Part shown: positions 1 through 5,600 of the stretch, piece after piece
Layout: the number at the start of each line of letters is the position of its first letter
Position numbering within the stretch: position 1 is the stretch's first letter
Assembly: GCA_024641465.1 (NCBI GenBank)
Contig: JAHEDB010000154.1
Coordinates: forward strand, 1 to 6,017
Direction: 5' to 3'
DNA: 6,017 nucleotides
Source: Chromatiales bacterium
GTDB lineage: Bacteria > Pseudomonadota > Gammaproteobacteria > UBA6429 > Thiohalophilaceae
Notes under the pieces: generated by a model
Told to the model about the DNA's origin: nothing
Databases searched by the model: none
What the model saw: the letters and a program-made list of their open reading frames with translations, nothing else
Position numbers and translations under genes: made by a program

Positions 1-1002
1 GTGCTCCAGACCAATGGTCACGCGCCGAGGATTACCCGAATGGCTCTCATCGACCAGGGCCTGGACCTCGACCAGCAGCGGCCTGCTGCCCTCACGGGTC
101 ACCATGATCACACTGCCCGGTACCTCCTGGTCGTGGCGGGACAAAAAAATCGCCGAGGGATTGGTGACCTCACGCAGCCCCTTGTCGGTCATGGCGAACA
201 GGCCCAGCTCATTGACCGCGCCAAAACGGTTCTTGATCGCGCGGATGAGGCGATAACGACTACCGGAATCCCCTTCAAAATAGAGTACGGTATCCACCAT
301 ATGCTCCAGCACCCGCGGGCCTGCCAGGGTCCCTTCCTTGGTGACATGCCCCACCAGGATCATCACGGTACTGGTCTGCTTCGCATAACGCACCATTTGT
401 GCGGCGCATTCGCGCACCTGGCCAACCGAGCCCGGTGCCGACTGTAATAAGGAAGTAAACATGGTCTGAATCGAATCAATAACCATGATGCGGGGTTTTT
501 CCCGTTGCGCAACCTCGAGGATTTGCTCGGTCTGGGTAGCGGCCAGCATACGCAACCCTTCCATCGGTAATTCCAGACGGTGGGCGCGCATGCTCACCTG
601 CTGCAATGACTCCTCACCGGTGACATAGAGGGTCTTGTGTCGCAGTCCCAGACCAACCATGGTTTGCAGCAGGATGGTGGATTTACCGATACCGGGGTCG
701 CCACCAATCAACACCACTGAGCCTGAGACCAGGCCACCGCCCAATACCCGATCGAACTCCCCGATTACCGTTGGGATACGCGGCATATCATCGGGAATGA
801 CGTCAGACAGCAGGTAAACCTTGCCATCATCTGCATTGCCCGTGAATCCGGAGAAGCGCGGATGGGAGGCCGGGCTGGATGTACTCAATAGCGCCGTCTC
901 GGTGAGTGAATTCCAGGCCAGACACTCCCCACACTGACCGGCCCATTTCGGTGCCTGCGCCCCGCAGGCATCACAGACATAAACAACTTTAGGCTTGGCC
1001 AT
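1..1002 (-). CDS. radA: DNA repair protein RadA (Sms), N-terminal 334 residues, cut by window edge
   Basis: RadA is a RecA-like, DnaB-type ATPase that promotes branch migration of recombination intermediates in the cytoplasm. Reading from the ATG at 1002 down to base 1 gives 334 open codons without a stop. Visible in order: a four-cysteine zinc finger (C10-x2-C13 and C24-x2-C27), a Walker A loop GGDPGIGKST at residues 100-109, a Walker B strand VIDSIQTM at about 174-181, and the RadA signature KNRFG at 257-261. Full-length RadA is about 455 residues, so roughly the last 120, including most of the Lon-protease-like C-terminal domain, lie outside the window. The start is supported by the MAKxK opening typical of RadA and by an AAGG ribosome-binding element about 8 bases upstream. 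It is divergent from the diguanylate cyclase gene. No frameshift or lost motif is seen. Identification is secure from the motifs. Confidence 0.97.
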   Translation of the reverse strand, partial: MAKPKVVYVCDACGAQAPKWAGQCGECLAWNSLTETALLSTSSPASHPRFSGFTGNADDGKVYLLSDVIPDDMPRIPTVIGEFDRVLGGGLVSGSVVLIGGDPGIGKSTILLQTMVGLGLRHKTLYVTGEESLQQVSMRAHRLELPMEGLRMLAATQTEQILEVAQREKPRIMVIDSIQTMFTSLLQSAPGSVGQVRECAAQMVRYAKQTSTVMILVGHVTKEGTLAGPRVLEHMVDTVLYFEGDSGSRYRLIRAIKNRFGAVNELGLFAMTDKGLREVTNPSAIFLSRHDQEVPGSVIMVTREGSRPLLVEVQALVDESHSGNPRRVTIGLEH

Positions 1003-1210
1003 ACATTACCTTTTTTAAATCAGGTGAATAGTCATCGGGTGAGGACCCTGGTGTGTAACAAATTTTTACAAGTCCACATTTAAATTCAACTAAAGCCATT
1101 GATTAGACGATAAAAACGTTAATGCCCACGGCAGGCGGCCAGGCAGATAACGACAACAGGATAGTGGCTTTTTATCAACCCCAAAACGGTAATTCTAACC
1201 CCCTTTACAA
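1003..1210. promoter_or_regulatory. Divergent intergenic region between radA and the diguanylate cyclase gene
   Basis: This 208-base spacer must hold the start signals for both flanking genes. Its radA-proximal half is AT-rich. On the minus strand a TTGAAT hexamer (1084-1089) lies 17 bases from AAAATT (1061-1066), but the second box matches the consensus poorly, so this is only a weak candidate radA promoter. On the plus strand no convincing promoter was found. The ATG at 1211 is preceded by CCCCCTTTACAA, which has no Shine-Dalgarno match, and an in-frame TAA at 1196-1198 excludes an upstream start. No hairpin with a T-run and no small gene was seen. Confidence 0.4.
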
Positions 1211-2935
1211 ATGAACTCCTACACTCAAACCGAGACTGCGCAGAATAAATCCGGGTCATCACACAATGACCCGCTCGCTGCCGTCTATCAGGAGCAGGTC
1301 AAATTACTGTATCGCCAACAACCCTATGCAATCATCGCTTCACTGATTGTCGCGCCAGTCTATACCTTCATCATCTGGGATAACACCAAACCCTACAGCG
1401 CAATAATCTGGCTGGGTTCAATGTTACTGGTCAGCATCACTCGTCATTTACTGGCGCACCGATACGCTCGGCTTAATCTGGCGTGCACGGATCACCGAAG
1501 ATGGGAAAACTATTTTCTGGCTGGCGTGGCCGCCTCCGCCCTGTTATGGGGTAGCACCAGCCTGTGGCTTCATCAACTCACTCCTGTTTTGCAGCAGGCT
1601 GGGCAATTTTTTATTATCATGGGTCTGGTTAGCGGGTCGATTGCCAGCCTGTCATCCAGGCCCTGGGCCTTTCGACTGTTTCTGGTCTTGACCCTGCTGC
1701 CCTACTGCCTGCGTTTTATTTACCTTGGTGCTCCGCTCTATCTGGCCCTGGCCAGCCTGTTAGTTTTTTATGTTTTACTCATGTTGCCAATCTCGATGCA
1801 CATCTATCAGGTGATCGCTGACTCATTACAATTACGTTTTAAGAATATTGACTTATTGCAGTCCTATGAAAATGCCAATGAGTACAACAAAAAAGCCAAC
1901 GAAGCCATGTTTGAGATAATGAAATATAATAAGTTCAAGGAACTGGAGCTGGAAGAGAGTGAGGGATTTTTAAGATCAATACTCAATACCGCCAATGATG
2001 GCATTATCACCACCGATGCCAAAGGCATCATCCTGACGGCAAACCACGCTATTGAACGGGATTTTGGCTATCCTGTTGATGAGCTGGTTGGTAATAGCAT
2101 CAACGCCATCATGGCAGATGAGATGGGAGACAAACACGATCAGTATATGCAACAGTACTTCAATGCAAAAACCCCCACCCTGGTAGGACGCATGCTGGAT
2201 GTCATGGGCAAGCGAAAAGACGGTAGATTAGTCCCCATGGAGATCACCGTCAGCGAGGCACAAATTGGCGGGAATGTTTTTTTTACCGGCATTATTCGCA
2301 ATACCACGGACCGAAAGGAACACGACAGGATAATGCACCATATCATGCGTGAACTTGCCCGCGCCAAGCTGGATCTTGAACAAGCCAACTCTCTTTTATT
2401 AGACAAGAACAGTGAACTGACAGAGCTATCGGAACACGATGAACTCACAGGACTACCCAACCGACGCTTTATGACAAACACCTTTGAACGTGAATGGTCA
2501 CGCCTGCAACGAAATCAAAGACCGATAGCAATTATTTTGCTTGATATCGATTTTTTCAAACGATTTAATGACAGCCATGGACACCAGGCCGGAGATGCGT
2601 GTCTGAAACAAATTGCCATGGCGCTGAAAAAAGCCATTTCCCGATCAGCCGATGTTATCGCACGCTATGGCGGCGAAGAATTCATCGTTGTCCTGCCCGA
2701 AACCGACCTGAACGGTGCCTATCACCTGGCCGAAAAAATGCGTCAAGCGATTCAAGCATTGCAGATTCATCACTCAGGTTCAGAGACTGCCGAGCATGTC
2801 ACGATCAGCGGTGGCGTCGCCTGCATGGTTCCGAATGCATACAATTCTCGTGAGCAACTGATCCAGCATGCCGATGAAGCCCTGTATAGCGCCAAGCATG
2901 ATGGCAGAAACTGTATTCGCAAACACCCATCCTGA
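1211..2935 (+). CDS. Membrane diguanylate cyclase with FixL-like PAS sensor and GGDEF domain
   Basis: Predicted to make cyclic di-GMP from two GTP at the inner membrane. Six hydrophobic segments lie at about residues 39-57, 62-81, 101-120, 130-147, 153-172 and 176-197, placing both ends in the cytoplasm. A polar helical stretch (205-250) leads to a PAS domain (about 251-368), then a helical linker (370-408), then a GGDEF domain (about 409-572). The catalytic domain looks active: DELTGLPNRR at 410-419, metal-binding D445 in LDIDFFK, N453 and D454, and GGEEF at 487-491. RSAD at 478-481 fits the RxxD product-inhibition site. The PAS domain resembles FixL, and H309 falls at the heme-histidine position. 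I do not recognise the membrane domain. The ATG lacks a ribosome-binding site, but an in-frame stop lies 15 bases upstream and the next methionine (M71) would remove the first helices. Family call is secure; heme binding is hypothetical. Confidence 0.95.
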   Translation: MNSYTQTETAQNKSGSSHNDPLAAVYQEQVKLLYRQQPYAIIASLIVAPVYTFIIWDNTKPYSAIIWLGSMLLVSITRHLLAHRYARLNLACTDHRRWENYFLAGVAASALLWGSTSLWLHQLTPVLQQAGQFFIIMGLVSGSIASLSSRPWAFRLFLVLTLLPYCLRFIYLGAPLYLALASLLVFYVLLMLPISMHIYQVIADSLQLRFKNIDLLQSYENANEYNKKANEAMFEIMKYNKFKELELEESEGFLRSILNTANDGIITTDAKGIILTANHAIERDFGYPVDELVGNSINAIMADEMGDKHDQYMQQYFNAKTPTLVGRMLDVMGKRKDGRLVPMEITVSEAQIGGNVFFTGIIRNTTDRKEHDRIMHHIMRELARAKLDLEQANSLLLDKNSELTELSEHDELTGLPNRRFMTNTFEREWSRLQRNQRPIAIILLDIDFFKRFNDSHGHQAGDACLKQIAMALKKAISRSADVIARYGGEEFIVVLPETDLNGAYHLAEKMRQAIQALQIHHSGSETAEHVTISGGVACMVPNAYNSREQLIQHADEALYSAKHDGRNCIRKHPS

Positions 2936-2991
2936 TTGCCCCCGTTTCATTTGGTACCAATGACAAATGACGCATCACCAATGATGGGCAA
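2936..2991 (+). other. Nested inverted repeats just after the cyclase stop codon
   Basis: TTGCCC at 2936-2941 pairs with GGGCAA at 2986-2991. Inside are a 10-base palindrome TTGGTACCAA (2951-2960) and a small hairpin CATCA/TGATG (2973-2977 with 2982-2986, loop CCAA). A multi-branched fold at the 3' end of the cyclase mRNA is possible. No T-run follows, so this is not a standard intrinsic terminator. The bases also contain degenerate repeats of the form CAATGA, which by themselves create part of the symmetry. Confidence 0.3.
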
Positions 2992-3009
2992 CTAATATGC
3001 ACAACCCAC

Positions 3010-3038
3010 TTGACTAAGCAACTAGCCGCTGTGATAAT
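3010..3038 (+). promoter_or_regulatory. Sigma70-type promoter for the exported-protein/rhodanese operon
   Basis: TTGACT (3010-3015) and GATAAT (3033-3038) are separated by exactly 17 bases. Each box matches the TTGACA/TATAAT consensus at five of six positions. Transcription would start near 3045, leaving a leader of about 94 bases before the ATG at 3139. It is the best promoter match in the window and suggests that the two downstream genes are expressed independently of the cyclase gene. Confidence 0.65.
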
Positions 3039-3104
3039 GCCTTATATATTATACGTTTAAGGCGCGTTCATAACCGGGAACGTGATATATAAGAGAATCT
3101 CTTA
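3039..3104 (+). promoter_or_regulatory. Leader region with three consecutive inverted repeats
   Basis: Three inverted repeats follow the promoter. GCCTTA/TAAGGC (3039-3044 with 3058-3063) has a 13-base AT-rich loop and overlaps the probable start point. CGCGTTC/GAACGTG (3063-3069 with 3078-3084) forms seven pairs, one of them G-U, around an 8-base loop. TAAGAG/CTCTTA (3090-3095 with 3099-3104) is perfect with a 3-base loop. They could be operators or leader RNA hairpins. The layout does not match a cyclic di-GMP riboswitch or another riboswitch I recognise. Confidence 0.4.
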
Positions 3105-3138
3105 AAATTATAAAAAGATTCATGGAAAGGACCAGGGT

Positions 3139-3528
3139 ATGAACAAATACTTCCGACCGCATTCAAGATTTAAGCTGCCCTACTGCATATATCCCATCAT
3201 TCTCGCCCTGACTGGGTCCATTGCCTACGCTGATAATTATCTGGATGCATTACGCGATGAGGCCGGAAAACTCGAATATCTGGATGAAACCCGCCCCAGC
3301 AACACGGTTACACCCAGAAACAAAACTACCAGTCCGGAAATCCAGAAGGCCACGCAAAGCATCAAAGATTTTGAAGAGTATTACCGGAAACAGGACTCCG
3401 CTGACTCTACAGTTTATTTTAAACTCGATACCCAGGAACGTCAGCGTATCTATCACCGTTTCAAGACAACCAGGGATTTTGATGTCGCCCGCAAAATGAC
3501 AATCGAAATATTTAACAAAAAGAAATAA
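3139..3528 (+). CDS. Small exported protein of unknown function
   Basis: A 129-residue protein with a probable Sec signal peptide: basic N-terminus (K3, R6, R10, K12), hydrophobic core at about 16-29, and a signal peptidase I site AYA/DN after residue 31. It lacks a lipobox, so the mature protein of about 98 residues should be soluble and periplasmic or secreted. The mature part opens with NYLDALRDEAGK (33-44), passes through a Thr/Pro/Asn-rich linker (51-66), and ends in a charged, probably helical block (about 68-127) with YFKLDTQERQRIYHRF at 93-108. I cannot assign a function; the layout of YLDAL opening and C-terminal RxxIY block reminds me of small conserved gammaproteobacterial hypotheticals, a recollection only. 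The start is well supported by GGAAAGGA at 3124-3131, 7 bases upstream. It lies 26 bases before the rhodanese gene, so the two are probably co-transcribed. Confidence 0.85.
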   Translation: MNKYFRPHSRFKLPYCIYPIILALTGSIAYADNYLDALRDEAGKLEYLDETRPSNTVTPRNKTTSPEIQKATQSIKDFEEYYRKQDSADSTVYFKLDTQERQRIYHRFKTTRDFDVARKMTIEIFNKKK

Positions 3529-3554
3529 ATACAGATGTTTTCGAGGTATCTTTT

Positions 3555-4262
3555 ATGTCACAACTCACCCAATTAAACAAAATTATTATTCTGTCTGTCT
3601 TCAGCCTGTGGTTATCCGAGGCGCTGGCTTTGGATATCAAGATCAGTGAAGATATTGACTCGGTTGAAGTGATGCATAATGGCATACCGGTCACCGTGCA
3701 ACGTATCCAGAACCAGGAAAATCAATTGACTGGTGGTTTTACCAAGACATCCAGAAAATGTCCGCCCTTTTGTATTCAACCCATGCACCCTGCACCCGGC
3801 GTCACCACCGTCGCCGAACTCGAAGTCTTAAAATTTATGCAAACCAAAGTGAAAAATGGTACTGGCGTCATCATTGATGCACGCACCCCTGACTGGTATA
3901 AAAAAGGCACCATCCCCGGCTCGGTTAATATCCCCTTTACTGTTTTTGACAATAGCGAATACCACCCCCAGTTGCGCGAGGCCATGACCAGGTTGGGGGT
4001 CACACTTAAATCGAGCAGCAACAGTCTGTGGAGTGAATTAATGGTCAAGCTTGGTTTAAAGGCCGCCAATAATTCACCCTGGGATTTTTCCAAGGCCAAG
4101 GATCTGTTGTTATGGTGTAATGGGATGTGGTGCGGACAATCGCCGCATGCGATCATGAATCTGCTGAAGCAGCAATATCCAGCCAACAAACTTTATTATT
4201 ACCGGGGCGGGATGCAGTCCTGGCAGATCCTTGGGCTTACCGTGGTCATACCCAACAGCTAG
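3555..4262 (+). CDS. Exported rhodanese-like protein with variant active-site loop
   Basis: A 235-residue protein with a signal peptide (hydrophobic core about 9-20, likely cleavage at ALA/LD after residue 25), so it should act in the periplasm. The C-terminal part is a rhodanese fold: IIDARTPDWYKKGTIPGSVN at 106-125 is the conserved first half, the active loop CNGMWCGQS spans 188-196, and YYYRGGMQSW at 214-223 is the usual closing motif. Classical rhodaneses carry the persulfide on the loop cysteine and usually have Arg five residues later; here that position is C193. A second cysteine pair lies in CPPFC (69-73) before the domain. Rhodanese activity is therefore plausible but unproven; thiol-disulfide or metal chemistry is an alternative. 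An insertion of about 40 residues (about 137-176) separates the two rhodanese halves. The start is supported by GAGGT at 3543-3547, 7 bases upstream. Confidence 0.9.
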   Translation: MSQLTQLNKIIILSVFSLWLSEALALDIKISEDIDSVEVMHNGIPVTVQRIQNQENQLTGGFTKTSRKCPPFCIQPMHPAPGVTTVAELEVLKFMQTKVKNGTGVIIDARTPDWYKKGTIPGSVNIPFTVFDNSEYHPQLREAMTRLGVTLKSSSNSLWSELMVKLGLKAANNSPWDFSKAKDLLLWCNGMWCGQSPHAIMNLLKQQYPANKLYYYRGGMQSWQILGLTVVIPNS

Positions 4263-4270
4263 AATACTGA

Positions 4271-4798
4271 CTATTTTCCCTGCTCAACCACGGCCTTGAG
4301 TTTTTCAAGGCCCTTCTGGTACATATCCTTGCTCATCGAACTCACTAACATGGCGTAAATACCTCCGATGATGGGCATTTTGACCTCACCGCTGAAGCTC
4401 CAGCTAACCTGGGTTGAGTTGCTATCAATGACGTTATACTGAACGGCGCTAATGGAAGGTGTCGTGTCATCCCGGAAAAAAATATCATAGGCGATACCAT
4501 TATCTGGCGAGGATGCCGTGATATGTAAGTGTCCACTACCCCCGCGTCCCTTCCATGACTGGGAGGCGCCTATCCCCTGGGTCAGGTCACCATAGCGTAT
4601 CACGCTATCCGGTTCCAGCTCCTGCCATGGCGTCCACTTTGGCCACTGTTTCAGATCGTTTACATAGCGATGAATAGCAGCAGGGCTGGCCTGGATGGTG
4701 ATCGACTGTTCAACCTTATATTCCGGTGGCAATAACAGCGCTACCGTGAACAGCAGACCAATAATTACCAGTGCTGTGATACCTATATATCTAAACAT
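4271..4798 (-). CDS. Membrane-anchored SRPBCC-family (START-like) protein
   Basis: A 175-residue protein with one N-terminal hydrophobic segment (about residues 4-24) followed by a single SRPBCC domain (about 26-171), the helix-grip fold that binds hydrophobic ligands. Family features seen are LPPEYKVEQSITIQASP at 23-39, the following helix with WPKWTPW at 52-58, and a C-terminal amphipathic helix starting near SMSKDMYQKGLEKL. The domain probably faces the periplasm, tethered by the uncleaved helix, as LLPPEY offers no clear signal-peptidase site. Substrate and function are unknown. An AGAGG element lies 4 bases before the ATG. The gene starts 24 bases after the hemerythrin stop on the same strand, so it is probably the second gene of that operon. 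Its 3' end is 8 bases from the convergent rhodanese gene. Confidence 0.9.
   Translation of the reverse strand: MFRYIGITALVIIGLLFTVALLLPPEYKVEQSITIQASPAAIHRYVNDLKQWPKWTPWQELEPDSVIRYGDLTQGIGASQSWKGRGGSGHLHITASSPDNGIAYDIFFRDDTTPSISAVQYNVIDSNSTQVSWSFSGEVKMPIIGGIYAMLVSSMSKDMYQKGLEKLKAVVEQGK
4292..4312. other. Perfect 8-bp hairpin near the convergent gene ends
   Basis: GGCCTTGA (4292-4299) and TCAAGGCC (4305-4312) form a perfect stem with a 5-base loop. It lies 30 bases beyond the rhodanese stop and inside the last codons of the SRPBCC gene. No T-run follows on either strand, so an intrinsic terminator is not supported. It may mark or protect the 3' end of the plus-strand transcript, or simply reflect the coding sequence GLEKLKA. 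Confidence 0.3.
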
Positions 4799-4822
4799 CT
4801 TGCCTCTGGATAAATTTCAAAC

Positions 4823-5230
4823 CTAGCGAAATGACTTGTCCGCCAGAAAGTCTGACAAGCGTCTGTCGACCTTGAGGATATGCTCGGTCAACCAGTCTTT
4901 CAGAAAACTCAGGGCACTTGCCGTTATCTCTACGCTGCCATTTTCATATTTAGCGATAAGCTCCGTGAGCTTCCCCTTAAAGCCCTCGTGGGCGGACTTG
5001 TGCTGACCCACATCAGGATAATCAAAAGCCTTCATCATCTCTTCTTCGACAAAAAAATGTGTCTTGGTATATTCCGTCAGGCCCTCCAGCACCTGGCCGA
5101 TGATCTTGGCGCTCGATTCATTTTCGATGGCCTTTTGTAACAGGTTGATGTATTCGATCAGCACGGCATGCTCCTGATCGATCAACTTGTTTTCAACCTT
5201 CAGGCTGCTATTAAACTCAAGATAGGACAT
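4823..5230 (-). CDS. Bacteriohemerythrin (di-iron oxygen-binding protein)
   Basis: A single-domain hemerythrin of 135 residues, the usual length for bacterial forms, predicted to be cytoplasmic. Hemerythrins bind O2 reversibly at a non-heme di-iron centre and serve in oxygen storage, delivery or sensing. All seven family ligands are in register: H21 in IDQEH, H58 and E62 in HFFVEEE, H77 and H81 in HKSAH, and H117 and D122 in HILKVD. The N-terminal segment is less typical: it begins SYLEFNSSLKVEN, without the Trp-rich start common in the family. An AGGAAC element (5237-5242) lies 6 bases upstream of the ATG. The gene has its own probable promoter with a palindrome and is followed after 24 bases by the SRPBCC gene. 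No transmembrane, methyl-acceptor or GGDEF domain is fused, so any signalling role would need a separate partner. Confidence 0.96.
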   Translation of the reverse strand: MSYLEFNSSLKVENKLIDQEHAVLIEYINLLQKAIENESSAKIIGQVLEGLTEYTKTHFFVEEEMMKAFDYPDVGQHKSAHEGFKGKLTELIAKYENGSVEITASALSFLKDWLTEHILKVDRRLSDFLADKSFR

Positions 5231-5278
5231 AGATTTGTTCCTGTTATAGGCGTGTTTTATCTGATCTGACTCTTATCG

Positions 5279-5306
5279 AGTATAGTGCCGAATCGGCAGG
5301 AAACAA
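5279..5306 (-). promoter_or_regulatory. Probable promoter of the hemerythrin operon
   Basis: On the minus strand TTGTTT (5301-5306) is followed after 16 bases by TATACT (5279-5284). The -10 box matches five of six consensus bases; the -35 box matches only the TTG. Transcription would begin near 5272 and leave a leader of about 42 bases. The weak -35 box and the palindrome in the spacer suggest a regulated promoter. Confidence 0.5.
5286..5298. promoter_or_regulatory. 13-bp perfect palindrome in the hemerythrin promoter spacer
   Basis: TGCCGA and TCGGCA flank a single central base, and the whole element lies between the -35 and -10 boxes. A dimeric regulator bound here would overlap RNA polymerase, a typical repressor position, or the position used by spacer-distorting MerR-type activators. 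It does not match the FNR (TTGAT-N4-ATCAA) site, and I cannot name the cognate protein. The same bases could form a hairpin if transcribed from further upstream. Confidence 0.45.
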
Positions 5307-5311
5307 AATTA

Positions 5312-5327
5312 GCGGGCCGGACGCCCG
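5312..5327 (-). terminator. Weak candidate terminator for the alr operon
   Basis: On the minus strand CGGGC (5327-5323) and GCCCG (5317-5313) form a GC-rich 5-bp stem with a 5-base loop, followed by CTAATTTTG. It lies about 58 bases past the stop of the 71-residue membrane gene and before the hemerythrin promoter, where a terminator would fit. The stem is short and the T-run has only four bases, so termination may be partial. Confidence 0.3.
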
Positions 5328-5384
5328 AGGGAATAAAAGGCTTTAAACAATTAATGTTTTAATATGGCCAATAACTGGAAATAA

Positions 5385-5600
5385 CTAGTCCTGTGTCTCT
5401 GGCCCGACAACCCGGGCTGATGATTTGACAAAGACATTGCTCACCGTAAAACCGATACCACAGACTGCGGACCAGACTCCCGTGAGTAGAAACCAGGCCA
5501 TGGGTGAAGCGGTGTCGGCCAGCCACTCCAGCCAGATGGAGGCCAGCAAACCGAGAAAGAAGATGGCCATCCAGAGATAACGATTCGTCGTTTTACTCAT
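5385..5600 (-). CDS. Small two-helix inner-membrane protein of unknown function
   Basis: A 71-residue protein with two strongly hydrophobic segments, about residues 8-27 and 34-57, joined by a short polar loop (LADTASP) and ending in a polar tail (KSSARVVGPETQD). K3 and R7 precede the first helix and K59 and R63 follow the second, so by the positive-inside rule both termini probably face the cytoplasm. I recognise no family. It starts 14 bases after the alr stop on the same strand and is therefore likely translated from the alr message. The ribosome-binding site is poor: AGAGG is too far upstream at about 11 bases, overlapping the alr stop region, and GAG lies only 2 bases before the ATG. Translational coupling to alr is possible. 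A real gene is favoured by its spacing and clean membrane pattern. Confidence 0.7.
   Translation of the reverse strand: MSKTTNRYLWMAIFFLGLLASIWLEWLADTASPMAWFLLTGVWSAVCGIGFTVSNVFVKSSARVVGPETQD

Noticed and set aside
1..447. Open reading frame of 148 residues on the plus strand at the left edge
   Set aside because: It lies entirely opposite radA, whose zinc finger, Walker and KNRFG motifs are unambiguous; the plus-strand product shows no recognisable domain.
2140..2481. Minus-strand open frame inside the cyclase gene
   Set aside because: Antisense to the PAS/GGDEF junction; the product is low-complexity Ser/Arg-rich and lacks a ribosome-binding site or domain.
2936..2991. Intrinsic terminator after the cyclase gene
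   Set aside because: The stems are short and no T-run follows; it is listed only as nested inverted repeats.
2805..3002. Minus-strand open frame of 65 residues overlapping the end of the cyclase gene
   Set aside because: Mostly antisense to the GGDEF domain, no convincing start signal and no domain.
3063..3084. LexA-type operator, because of GTTC and GAAC arms
   Set aside because: The arms are oriented GTTC-N8-GAAC, not GAAC-N4-GTTC or the direct GTTC-N7-GTTC form, and the genes are not SOS-type.
3039..3138. Cyclic di-GMP (GEMM) riboswitch in the leader of the exported-protein operon
   Set aside because: Suggested by the cyclase next door, but the conserved GEMM core sequences and tetraloop receptor are not present.
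3776..4189. Minus-strand open frame of 137 residues inside the rhodanese gene
   Set aside because: Antisense to clear rhodanese motifs and a signal peptide; its own translation resembles no family.
4880..5140. Plus-strand open frame opposite hemerythrin
   Set aside because: The minus-strand product has all seven di-iron ligands in register, so the plus-strand frame is a shadow.
5231..5384. FNR box upstream of hemerythrin
   Set aside because: No TTGAT-N4-ATCAA-like sequence was found; AT-rich inverted bits near 5345-5360 have only five-base arms.
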